Assembly (NCBI GenBank): GCA_023248635.1
Contig: JAHFED010000064.1
Location: 1-33,662, forward strand
DNA: 33,662 bases
Origin: Myxococcales bacterium
GTDB lineage: Bacteria; Myxococcota; UBA727; VGSZ01
Direction of reading: 5' to 3'
The notes below the pieces were generated by a model. It did not search any database and had not been told where the DNA came from. It saw nothing but the letters and a program-made list of their open reading frames with translations. Both the position numbers and the translations under genes were made by a program. Of this stretch, positions 25,150 to 33,542 are shown one piece after another (within the stretch, counting starts at the first letter, position 1; each line of letters starts with the position of its first letter).

Positions 25150-26095
25150 TCACGCCGCGACTGTTTGCGCTGGCAATGCGCCCGCCTTGATCGCCTTCCT
25201 GAATTGGTCGTAGTCCGCTGCGACTTGATTGGAGTAGGCGACGGCGAAATCAGCGATGGCGCGATCGAGCTTTGCGGCCTCGCCGCAGTAACCCGAGAGG
25301 ACGGCGGCGTCGCTGGTGCGCGCGTGGCCCCGCGCGAAAATCTCGCCGGCCACGAGCGCGTATTCGACGAGCGCGGCGCCTTCGAGATCGCGGGACTCAA
25401 TCGACGCCTTGTGATCCGAGAGTTGGCGCACGACGAAGTGCTGCTCGTCGATCGTGGTCCAACCCAGCAAAGGATCGGTGGTGGTTTGCATGCGGTGTTG
25501 TCCCTCGGCCACCCGCCTCCCCTCGTGCATGGGGAGGTTCGCTTCGGGCCGATACGGCGCGTAGCAAGACGGCAGAGCTTCTTTGACCTGAAGCATCATT
25601 GGGTCCTGTGGCCCATTGCCGAAGCAGAGGACGACGTAGTTTCGTCGTCCGACGCTCCCGGTGCCAACGACTTTGAAGGCGACGTCGACGGGCTGATAGG
25701 CGTCGAGCACGATTCGACGATTGGGCCCCAGCGTCGACCGGTACTCCGAGAGGGACGCCAGTACACGCCGCGACACACCGGATCCTACCCGTTGCAAAAC
25801 CGGTGGCCGATTCACGAAGCGGTAGTCACCGGCCGGCGTCTTCGCCGTCAGCTTCTTGAGGGACCCCAGTGGGCTGGAGCGCTCGGCCTTCAAGAGCACG
25901 CGACGAACCGGCCCGTCGGCGAGGTGGCGGTTCACTTGATAGTGGGCGAGTTCGACGGCTGGCATCGTTCCGAACCGGTGCAGCGACTCGCGATACGAGC
26001 GCACGAGCGCCTCGACCGCGTCACGGCAGAGGCGATCCGAGTTGTTCGCTTCGCGCCCCGCCAGGACGAAGCTCACCGCCAGCCGCTTGATGCCC
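25150..26095 (-). pseudogene. DUF2252 gene, 3' half (C-terminal 315 codons)
   Basis: Read from 26095 downwards, this gives IKRLAVSFVLAGREANNSD, RFVNRPPVL, DVAFKVVGTGSVGRRNYVVL, QVKEALPS, HEGRRVAEGQ, LGWTTIDEQHFVVRQLSDHK and YCGEAAKLDRAIADFAVAYS. These are the conserved C-terminal blocks of DUF2252 in the right order. It completes the N-terminal half at 10299-9905, which ends in PWEW; the family reads PWEWD.KRLA.S across this point. In the present arrangement it has no start of its own other than sequence derived from antisense parA. Confidence 0.88.
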
Positions 26096-26443
26096 GTGAC
26101 CACCAACCTCGGCGGGCTCCTCCATCGCAAGGGCCACCGCGTTCTTGTCGTTGACGCAGACCCACTTCGTACATCCAGCACTTGGGCGTCGGTGGCTTCT
26201 GAGCGGGACGAGGATGCCCCTACCGCCGTGGCCATCACGGGCAAACGGCTGTTCAAGGACGTCCAGCGGCTGGCCGAGAACTACGACTTCGTCGTCATCG
26301 ATACGGGCAAGGACTCCAAGCCCGAGCAGCGGGCCGCACTGATGCTCGCGCATTTGGCCCTGTTTCCGGTGGCGCACAAGCATGAACAAGGCGTACAAGA
26401 TGCTGGCGCTCCGCGCGCTCATCGATGGGAATGCCCTCTTTGA
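26096..26443 (+). pseudogene. parA-like gene, continuation after the insertion, truncated
   Basis: From GTG at 26096 the frame continues ParA: VTTNLGGLLHRKGHRVLVVD with the switch aspartate in DADP, STWASVAS, then FVVIDTGKDSKPEQRAALML (the second conserved Asp strand) and LALFPV. Resemblance to ParA ends at about 26371. The last 23 codons are out-of-frame sequence of the next gene, so only about 110 of the usual 200 or more residues exist even after rejoining to 9851-9904. The parA gene was therefore also cut at its 3' side by a second event that joined it to the DUF3427-type gene. Confidence 0.8.
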
Positions 26444-27983
26444 TGGCATGGACATCGCCGAAAACGCTCGCCTCGCGTTCGAGGGGGTCCGGGACGACCT
26501 CCTGTTGTTCCGAGAGATGCGGGAAGACGAGGACCGGCAGGCGTTCGGTGCTGCGTTCATTCGAAAATGGCGCGAGATGCCCCTTGCCGTTTGGGCTCGC
26601 GGCGAGTCGACGCGGCAGCCTTGGTTCGAGCTGAAGGGCGATCGTTTCGTGGCGCAATTCGTCGTTCTGCCGGAGGACCGCGCTGTCTTCGAGAACATGA
26701 CCGAGGAGATGGTCGAGCTCCGCCTCAGCGAAGCGCGTGATCGGCGTCTGCGCAAGCAGGAGCCCGACGCTGCGGTCGCTCCAATTCTGCTCACCGTCTC
26801 ACACTCGCAGCACCGTCCTATCTTGCGCTTCATGCGGGAGCGCCGTCCTGACACCCCCACCGGCGAGACCTGGGTCAACGTCGACGGCGAACGGTTCCTG
26901 TTTCCGTTCCAGGCAATCGCAGTGAACAAGGTCTGGGCAGCTGATGGGACGAGAGAGAACGTCTTGCCGACGCTCATGCGGCGTTGGTTTGGTCCCGCTG
27001 CCGGCCATCCAGGAACTCGACACCGGGTCACGCTGGGTCGTGTGGGAGATGAATGGGTGCTCCACCGTCAGCCCGAGGTGACCCCGAGTTCGCCACCAGC
27101 GGAGCAGCCGATGCTTCGGCCGCAATTGCTCTTCTTCCCGGATGTTCGCGTCGCGTGTGGCGCGCTTGAGACCAGCGCCGGTCAGGGAGAGTTCGCCGAG
27201 CGCGTCAACGTGGTCGCGTCAGTGCCCCTCGATGCCGCCAAGCACTTCGTGGTGCGCGCCAGCGGCGACTCAATGAACGGTGGGAGCCATCCCATCGCCG
27301 ACGGGGACCTTGTGCTGTGCGAATGGACCCGTGGAGCGTCGCCCGAGGCCCTTGAGGGACGCGCGCATCTGCTGGTGGGGTCTGACGCCCCGGACACGTC
27401 CTTCGCTGTGATGAAGGTCCCGCACCGAACAAGCAGCGGATGGACGCTGGAAAGCTGGAACCCAGCCTTCCCACCGCAGCCGATTCCGGAGAGCGTCGGC
27501 AAGCTGGAGGCCGTGGCGCGGGTTGTTCAGGTTGTCACTGAGGATCTCGGCCTCGTGCTGTGGGGGGAGTACTCCCGCGACGCCATCGTCGACGCCTTTG
27601 GAGGCAAGAACGATCCGTCGTGGAAGGTCGGTCATCGCGACATTGAGGTGGCGGGGAAACCGCACACGATCTTGATGGTCACCTTGCGGAAGGATGGGCA
27701 AACCCGCCTCGAACACCGGTACGCCGACGGCCTCGTCTCTCCCACCGAGATGAACTGGGACTCTCAGGATTCGACGACCTCAACATCGGCGAAGGGGAGA
27801 AGGATCATTGGACATGTGCAGGAGCGGCGGACAGTGCACATGTTCGCCCGCTACGACTCCCATCAGGACTTTCGCTATCTCGGTCCCGTCACCTACGTAA
27901 CCCACGAGGGCGACGCCCCCATGCAGGTTCGTTGGCGGCTGCATGTTGCGTTGCCCGACGCGCTCTTCAAGCTCTGGTCATAG
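26382..27983 (+). CDS. DUF3427 protein with embedded S24 (LexA-like) peptidase (533 aa)
   Basis: Residues 1-125 (NKAYKMLALRALIDG, WREMPLAVWARG, EEMVELRLSEARDRR) and about 135-220 (LPTLMRRWFGPAAGHPGTRH) match the region that follows the helicase core in DUF3427 DEAD-box helicases. Residues about 275-385 are an S24 peptidase domain with the Ser/Lys dyad, Ser297 in GDSM and Lys345 in AVMKV. The C-terminal 115 residues are DUF3427 (MNWDSQDSTTSTS, RRIIGHVQERRTVHMFARY, FRYLGPVTYVTHEG). The helicase core normally in front is absent. The gene begins at the point where ParA homology ends, so it is probably a 5'-deleted helicase, although ATG 26382 could serve as a start. S24 domains act as self-cleaving repressors or sensors. 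Confidence 0.8.
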   Translation: MNKAYKMLALRALIDGNALFDGMDIAENARLAFEGVRDDLLLFREMREDEDRQAFGAAFIRKWREMPLAVWARGESTRQPWFELKGDRFVAQFVVLPEDRAVFENMTEEMVELRLSEARDRRLRKQEPDAAVAPILLTVSHSQHRPILRFMRERRPDTPTGETWVNVDGERFLFPFQAIAVNKVWAADGTRENVLPTLMRRWFGPAAGHPGTRHRVTLGRVGDEWVLHRQPEVTPSSPPAEQPMLRPQLLFFPDVRVACGALETSAGQGEFAERVNVVASVPLDAAKHFVVRASGDSMNGGSHPIADGDLVLCEWTRGASPEALEGRAHLLVGSDAPDTSFAVMKVPHRTSSGWTLESWNPAFPPQPIPESVGKLEAVARVVQVVTEDLGLVLWGEYSRDAIVDAFGGKNDPSWKVGHRDIEVAGKPHTILMVTLRKDGQTRLEHRYADGLVSPTEMNWDSQDSTTSTSAKGRRIIGHVQERRTVHMFARYDSHQDFRYLGPVTYVTHEGDAPMQVRWRLHVALPDALFKLWS

Positions 27984-28500
27984 GCGACGCGGCTGCCTGC
28001 ATGTTCGGCGCCTCAAGCATTCCAGCGGTGCCCCTGCGCACAGGTGAGGTGCTTGGACTCTATGCCGCCGCGTCAAGTCGAGCCGGTGGTCCACCGGTCC
28101 ACCGCAGTTTGGGCAGGGAATGGCCTTTGTCGGCTGAAATCCGAGTGGTTTTGACGGTCATCGGCGGCGGCGTCCTTGGAGCGCTGGGGCCAGCACCGGA
28201 CCCCGGGATTTTGGGACCCTGATGACGGTGCGCAAGGAAAAGAAGCCCTCGACAAGGCGGACGTCGTCGAGGGCCAGGTACAGGCGTGCACCGTCGACTG
28301 GCTATCCCTCGCGTCGTTGCATCGTTGCATCGTTGCGTCCCGCCGGGCCGCCGTCTGTTTCGCCAACTGGCAACGCTCACGCTCGGCGTCGACGGGCGGC
28401 GGACGCACCCTGGAGTCGAGGAAGATTGGCGACGGCAATTCATCGGCCTCCCGCCCCGCAGGTTCGGCTTACAGTCCCCCGGTCTCCGCTGGAGGTGCCG
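27984..28500. other. Intergenic region before the nuclease-helicase operon
   Basis: No gene could be supported in these 517 bases. A short minus-strand frame with CPNC and no start codon is not convincing. A short 8-bp tandem repeat lies at 28315-28337. The region probably contains the promoter of the three-gene operon starting at 28501. Confidence 0.55.
28315..28337. repeat. Tandem 8-bp repeat (CGTTGCAT, about 3 copies)
   Basis: CGTTGCAT occurs at 28315-28322 and 28323-28330, followed by CGTTGCG at 28331-28337. It is a short microsatellite 160 bp upstream of the operon start; slippage or protein binding are both possible. Confidence 0.7.
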
Positions 28501-29142
28501 ATGCGAGCCGACGCTCCACCGATGTTTACCGACGCTTGGCGTTTGGCTCCAACGCGCATGACGCCGGAGCCCCTATGGATTTCATCGTTGACCGCGGTGC
28601 CGGGTGTCGTCGTTGATGATGGACTTCGATGGCCGGAGAACGAGTTTCGGAACCGTCAGCCTCCGCCTGAGTTCGTGACGATGGAGAGCGTGCGCTACCT
28701 CAGCTGGCCCGGTGGAGCGTCAGCGGTGCGGCAGTGGCGGGACGGAGGCGGTGATTCCGACTCAACCCTCTCCCCAGCGCAGCTTGCCGCAGACCTGCGG
28801 CTGGGTCTCTGCCGTCCTGGCGAACCGAGCGACTACCATTTTGCGATCCAGAATTGCATGAGCCTCGCGCTCCTCGGCTCGAAGCGGGACCCAGATGCCC
28901 TCGCATGGGTTGAGTGGTTTTGCTGGCTGGACATTCGGCTCGTCGCTGCACTACCGAGCGCGGCTCGGGTTGGCGGCGATTTCGTGCGAATGCTGGCTTT
29001 CGACACGCTTTCAACAATCTATGAAAACGAGGGCATGCTGGAGTACGCAAAAGACGTCGTTGCCCGAGCAAACGGCGTGCGGAATTTGCTAAAGACCGAC
29101 GTAGACGAGCGATTGCAGCGTCTGCATGACGAGGATTCGTGA
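28501..29142 (+). CDS. Unknown protein, first gene of nuclease-helicase operon (213 aa)
   Basis: ATG 28501 is preceded by GGAGGTG with 5-nt spacing, the best ribosome-binding site in this part of the window. The protein has no recognised domain. The N-terminal 90 residues are Pro-rich; the C-terminal 120 residues are helical with a Trp-rich section (YHFAIQNCMSLALLGS, DALAWVEWFCWLDIRLVAAL, FVRMLAFDTLSTIYENEG). The final helices look TPR-like. Its TGA overlaps the GTG start of the helicase as GTGA, so translation is coupled and a shared function is likely. It could be an adaptor or regulator of the helicase. Confidence 0.75.
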   Translation: MRADAPPMFTDAWRLAPTRMTPEPLWISSLTAVPGVVVDDGLRWPENEFRNRQPPPEFVTMESVRYLSWPGGASAVRQWRDGGGDSDSTLSPAQLAADLRLGLCRPGEPSDYHFAIQNCMSLALLGSKRDPDALAWVEWFCWLDIRLVAALPSAARVGGDFVRMLAFDTLSTIYENEGMLEYAKDVVARANGVRNLLKTDVDERLQRLHDEDS

Positions 29143-31199
29143 CGTCAATCGACGAGGCTATCCCGTCAGCCTCATATTTGGAGCACGCGTTCTTACGCTG
29201 GGTTCTGCGTCCGGCGGTCTTGCCGTCAATCGTGGAAAGAGTTCGCGCCCAGGAAAAGGTAGCGATAGGCACACATGCCTATCGCATTGATTACACGTTT
29301 CTTGGCGACACACTCGTCCTGGATGTTGAACTCGATGGCTATGCGTTTCACTCACACCGGCGCGCTTTCACCCACGATCGAATGCGACAGAATGACCTCC
29401 AGACGCTCGGGCGTCGGATGCTGAGATTCGACTACAGCTCCATCCGCGATGACACAGCCCGCTGCGTTGCCCAACTTCAGGCATTCTTGCGGACCGACCC
29501 AGCTCTCGCGGCGTTCATAGTCGAGCATCCGATCATCGAGCAGCCCCAGATGGACGCGAATCCCGCCGCAGCCCTCTGGCCATCGCCAATGGTGCCCCAG
29601 GGAGCGCAAATGACGTATTTCGCCAGCACACGACCCAAGCTCGGTCTTTCGACACTGCGGCCCTGCCAGCAGGAAGCCTTTTGGGCGGTTGGCGACTACT
29701 TCGCGAAGGGCGGTCGCAATGCCGCGTGCGTCATGTCGGTCGGCGCCGGAAAGACGGCGCTCGGGATTGCCGTGGCTCTCGGTATGGCGGAACGGCGGGC
29801 CCTGTTCGTCACCCCTGGCAACGTGATTCGTGGGACATTCGCCAGAGCCCTCGACGCAAATGAACCGAAGAACGTTCTCTACGGCCTTCCGTCCGGCCCG
29901 CTCATACCCGGCTGTCCGCCGCCGCGCACACGCGTCCTCGACCGCGACAGCGGCGCTATTCGCAGCCTTACGCGCGAGGACCTTCTTGAAACAGAGATCA
30001 TCCTGACGAATTTTCATTCGCTTGGCATGGGTACTGATCCCGACGACCTTCTGTCAAAACTACGGCCTGACGATATTGATCTTGTGGTCGTCGATGAAGC
30101 GCACATCGCCGCAGCTGACAGCTATAAACGCCTATTTGCGCATTTCGCAGGTGCAAAAACTCTGTTGATGTCCGCATGTTTTGCGCGTGTTGATGGGAAA
30201 CCAATCGAAGCCGACGTCGTGTACCGATACCGACTCCTCGACTCCATCGTCGACGGCCACGCCAAGAACCTCCGCGTCGTGCGTTTCGCCCCCGATCCCG
30301 TGCAGGCGATCTACGAGATCAGATATGCCGACGGCCTTGTCGAAGAAGTGAAGGGACGTGACGCTGTCCTTGAACTGATTGACGAGGGGAAGTTGTCTCG
30401 CATTGTCGCGCGCTCAACGGAACCGATCCGGCAGATGATGCGAACCGTCCGCCGACTGTTGGACGAACAACGGGCGCTTCTTCATCCTGTCAGGCCGCGC
30501 GTCCTGTTCTCAGCGCTGGGCGAGCGCCACTCAGAGCAGATCGCGGAGATCGCAAATGAACATGGGATCGCAACGGATCGTGTGCACCACTCGATGACGG
30601 AATCGCGTATCGCCGGCATACTCAAGCGCTTTGAATCGGACGCCGGCGACCTCGACGCTGTTGTACAACTGAAAATGCTCGGACAGGGCTACGATCTGCC
30701 GGCGATTACCATCGTCTGCGCATTTCGACCCTACGGTAGCTTCGGAGAATTCTACCAATTCATCGGCCGGGGTATCCGCGCCATCCAACATCCGGCGCTG
30801 CTCGATCGAGTTCCCTCGCACCGACAGCGTCTCGACGTGTGTTTTCATTCGGACCTTGGTCTCGATGAACACATCGCGACCCTCTATGCTGAGAATGACA
30901 TGGACCCCGCTGGCGTGCAGCACGTGCCATCCGACTCTTGGACACAGCCAGTCGTCGATGCTCGCGCGGCTGAGCCCGGGACGGCCGACACAGCTGGACG
31001 ACCCGAGATGTTTGTTGTCTTCGAACCCGGATCCACCATAGAGCGCGTCGTGTACAACGAGCAGCGGGTCGAAACGCAGGCGGCAGAGCGTCGGCGGCAT
31101 GCGCTGATGCAGCGATACCAGCACTATGCGCAAACACAGGCGAATCCGATGTCGTTCGAGGAATTCGTTCGCGTCGCGGAGGTCTTGTTTCGTGATTGA
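29139..31199 (+). CDS. DUF559-type nuclease fused to SF2 helicase (686 aa)
   Basis: Residues about 40-110 form a PD-(D/E)XK nuclease of the DUF559/Vsr-like type: Asp51, then Glu64-x-Asp66 in VELDGYAFH, then DRMRQNDLQTLGRRMLRFDY. The helicase follows with Walker A SVGAGKT (200-206), DEAH at 319-322 (VVVDEAHIAA), motif III as SAC (345-347, usually SAT), and motif VI QFIGRGIR (540-547). The nuclease would cut and the helicase translocate on DNA, as in restriction-like and other defence enzymes. GTG 29139 overlaps the previous stop, with GAGGA upstream. The C-terminus lacks DUF3427, which is carried by the separate protein at 26382. It overlaps the next gene by 8 bp. Confidence 0.88.
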   Translation: MTSIDEAIPSASYLEHAFLRWVLRPAVLPSIVERVRAQEKVAIGTHAYRIDYTFLGDTLVLDVELDGYAFHSHRRAFTHDRMRQNDLQTLGRRMLRFDYSSIRDDTARCVAQLQAFLRTDPALAAFIVEHPIIEQPQMDANPAAALWPSPMVPQGAQMTYFASTRPKLGLSTLRPCQQEAFWAVGDYFAKGGRNAACVMSVGAGKTALGIAVALGMAERRALFVTPGNVIRGTFARALDANEPKNVLYGLPSGPLIPGCPPPRTRVLDRDSGAIRSLTREDLLETEIILTNFHSLGMGTDPDDLLSKLRPDDIDLVVVDEAHIAAADSYKRLFAHFAGAKTLLMSACFARVDGKPIEADVVYRYRLLDSIVDGHAKNLRVVRFAPDPVQAIYEIRYADGLVEEVKGRDAVLELIDEGKLSRIVARSTEPIRQMMRTVRRLLDEQRALLHPVRPRVLFSALGERHSEQIAEIANEHGIATDRVHHSMTESRIAGILKRFESDAGDLDAVVQLKMLGQGYDLPAITIVCAFRPYGSFGEFYQFIGRGIRAIQHPALLDRVPSHRQRLDVCFHSDLGLDEHIATLYAENDMDPAGVQHVPSDSWTQPVVDARAAEPGTADTAGRPEMFVVFEPGSTIERVVYNEQRVETQAAERRRHALMQRYQHYAQTQANPMSFEEFVRVAEVLFRD

Positions 31200-33342
31200 T
31201 GAGTCATTTGGCCGACGGTTTCTCGGCGCGACCCTCCCGGAGGCGCCGCGTATCATCCAGCGAGAGCGCGCGGGCACGTTCGATAAAATAGATGCTCTGC
31301 TCGCGGACTTCCTCGCGCTTCTTCTCGGGCAAGATGGCCCCAACTCGTCAACTAACGCGGACGCGATAGCATGCTTGTGCGCGGGCAATGTGAGCGTCCT
31401 GTCTTCGTCATCCCGCGAAACTATTAAGGAATTATTCGATCGCGACTCGATGGCAAAAAGAGGCGCCTGGTTTATTCCGGATTTGAAGCGTATTGATGTT
31501 GGCTGGTTCCTGTTTGCTTCTTTCCAACAGCGGCAATCCCGCTTCGCTACGGCGTCCGTTAAAGACTTAAAACTCAAGGTTGAACGGCTTGATCGGGAGA
31601 TGCTTTTCCTCTGGGCGGCGGCGCTTCCACTCGTAGATCTCTTGTGGGCGCCCTTCCGTTTTCGTGGTTCCGAGACCGGAACTAAGATCGACGCGGAGGA
31701 TTGGCGTCGCGTCGTAGAGCTGTACGCGCTGATGGCCGTGCCAAATGCCGCACTCGCTCCGCTGCTGCCGCGGCGTGGATGGTCGCGACTCGATGCTGCG
31801 CAACGACGTCAATTTAGAGACGAACTATTTGACGCAGTACTCCCGGTATTAAAGACGGGAGAGGCGGTTAGATCCGTTCGTACTATTCACCTGCGCGACC
31901 TTGCCATTCGGCACTATAAGTGTGCGAAGGCCGGATCGGCGCTTCGTCGAAAAGTGCTGAGCAAACCGTTTCACTCGACGCTCGTCGCGTATTTTGCCGG
32001 AGGCTGGCTGGAGTGGCTCGCGTGGCTGGCGGAGCCGCCGCACCCTGACGAGGAGGTGATTGAAGTACTCCCGTCGACAAAGATCTTTGTTGGCACAAAC
32101 GAGGACGTGAGTCGCAAGGTCGACGCTGCGGCCGCGGCGACGGGCTCGTCGGTTTCCCGTGTCGCAGAAGTCTTGGCAGCGCTTCAGGGCACGTCTGGCG
32201 CTCGCTCGCCCATTGATGATCGCCTCGACGCCGTCCGTCAGTTTTGGGACGGCATACAAAACGTGTCGCGCGCGCACGCGGTGTCGGATGGTCCGCTGTG
32301 GGGCCTGGTCGGGGAGCGGTACTTCCGTCTCGCGGGCGGGCTTCGCGGGATGTTGGGCGACCCTGATGACGGCATCGCAGATCGACTCCTGCCCCGCCCG
32401 CTACTCGAACGGATCGACGACCTATGGTCGACCTGTGTCCTCGAGAGGTGGCCAGACGGTCTCGTCTTTGAGTCGTTTCCGCGTGCGGCGATGGCTGAGG
32501 CGTTTGGCCCAGCACTGAAATTTTGGCATGAGACATCACTCACTGCTTGGTTCGTGTCCGAGGGGCCGTTCTCGCGTTCGTCGCTTGGCGGGCTGAAGGA
32601 TCACTCCCGAAAGCTGCTCCGCGAACTCGAGGAACTGGGGGCGCCGATCCCTAGTCTGCTCTTCGAGCAGCTTGCGGCGGCGGAGGCCGCGAGAGGTCAG
32701 GCTGAGCAACTCTGGGACAAGACTGACGACCAGGGTGACGGGCTGTCATTCGCGATGTCTGCCGGAACGCGCCTGGGTGGCTACGTCGATTTCCGGGACA
32801 TCATCGCCCGCCACTCGTTCGATTGGACGATGCAGCATTTCAGTGGCTACTTGAGACAGCGTTGGGAACGCGCGATCGTCACTGTGCAAAAGGAATTTCA
32901 TCGTCGGGTGGCGGACAAGGGCAAGCCGCCGACGCCGAAACAGTTCGCGACGATCGGCGCGGACGTGGCTAACCAGTGGTTCGCAGGTGACCTCTCCCGC
33001 CTCGCCGCGGCGATTGGCGCAAAGAGCCCAGTGGCGCAAACGAGAAGGACACCCAAGCTCCGTGGCACGGCGACCTCGTTCGCCAGGCGGGTGTACCTGC
33101 GTCTGCTCCGCAGCAGCGATCCAGCGGACAGCATGAACGCTGCCGCCGCATCCGCACATTACGCCAAGCAGGCCGTAGAGGTTGTCCAGCAGTGGGAAGC
33201 AATGGGAACAATGCCGGACTTTGCAGACGGCGGTGCGCGTCGCGTTGACTATCTTCGAGACAGGGTATTTGGAGACATTTCACCTGAGCTTGCCTGGATG
33301 AAATATCTCGAAGTCATTGCTGAAGAGGCTACGCGCGATTAA
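31192..33342 (+). CDS. Large unknown protein, third gene of nuclease-helicase operon (716 aa)
   Basis: No known domain is recognised. GTG 31192 overlaps the helicase stop by 8 bp and has GGAGG 9 nt upstream. The protein is mostly helical with many Trp and Arg residues, including a hydrophobic helix at about residues 135-152 (LFLWAAALPLVDLLWAPF) and a segment DAAAAATGSSVSRVAEVLAA. The C-terminal region contains KGKPPTPKQFATIGADVANQ and a basic stretch (TRRTPKLRGTATSFARR) suited to nucleic-acid contact. The tight coupling with the nuclease-helicase argues for a complex or a shared pathway. Codon use is more AT-rich here than in the inserted segment. It may be the specificity or effector subunit, which is inference. 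Confidence 0.8.
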   Translation: MIDESFGRRFLGATLPEAPRIIQRERAGTFDKIDALLADFLALLLGQDGPNSSTNADAIACLCAGNVSVLSSSSRETIKELFDRDSMAKRGAWFIPDLKRIDVGWFLFASFQQRQSRFATASVKDLKLKVERLDREMLFLWAAALPLVDLLWAPFRFRGSETGTKIDAEDWRRVVELYALMAVPNAALAPLLPRRGWSRLDAAQRRQFRDELFDAVLPVLKTGEAVRSVRTIHLRDLAIRHYKCAKAGSALRRKVLSKPFHSTLVAYFAGGWLEWLAWLAEPPHPDEEVIEVLPSTKIFVGTNEDVSRKVDAAAAATGSSVSRVAEVLAALQGTSGARSPIDDRLDAVRQFWDGIQNVSRAHAVSDGPLWGLVGERYFRLAGGLRGMLGDPDDGIADRLLPRPLLERIDDLWSTCVLERWPDGLVFESFPRAAMAEAFGPALKFWHETSLTAWFVSEGPFSRSSLGGLKDHSRKLLRELEELGAPIPSLLFEQLAAAEAARGQAEQLWDKTDDQGDGLSFAMSAGTRLGGYVDFRDIIARHSFDWTMQHFSGYLRQRWERAIVTVQKEFHRRVADKGKPPTPKQFATIGADVANQWFAGDLSRLAAAIGAKSPVAQTRRTPKLRGTATSFARRVYLRLLRSSDPADSMNAAAASAHYAKQAVEVVQQWEAMGTMPDFADGGARRVDYLRDRVFGDISPELAWMKYLEVIAEEATRD

Positions 33343-33542
33343 CCTGAATCGCTGCCGGCTTGGCGCTGCGAAGAACCCAGAGGCGATCGAGGTGCGAACA
33401 CCACCCAAGCCCCGGAGATGATCGAGCGGCGAGCCCTGCCAACACGGCGCCGTCGCCTAGGACGACGTCGCCGCGTGGCGAGATGAGCTGCGCCTCCGTT
33501 TGGCGTTCATGTGCAGCTGGTGCGGCATCAAAGTTGGGTGGG
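33343..33542. other. Region after the operon with no supported gene
   Basis: No gene is supported between the operon and the right inverted repeat. A short frame runs into the repeat and ends in the same SVIET C-terminus as the left-end ORF, but it has no start codon in a good context. Confidence 0.6.

Larger units (their letters stand above)
9905..26095. mobile_element. 16,191-bp circularly permuted insertion within parA
   Basis: Excising 9905-26095 rejoins parA in frame. The two ends carry the two halves of a single DUF2252 gene on the minus strand: N-terminal half at 10299-9905, C-terminal half at 26095-25150. Joining 9905 to 26095 gives an uninterrupted DUF2252 frame (PWEW, then GIKRLAVSF) of 446 codons. 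The segment must therefore have been circular, or present in tandem, before insertion. The only shared bases at the junction are a short run of G/C. No integrase, transposase or replication gene is visible inside. GTCGAC/GTCGTC motifs are visibly denser in this segment than in the flanks. A chimeric assembly is the main alternative. Confidence 0.75.

Noticed and set aside
27984-28170. Minus-strand frame with a CPNC zinc-ribbon-like motif
   Set aside because: It has an in-frame stop just upstream, no start codon and no second Cys pair.
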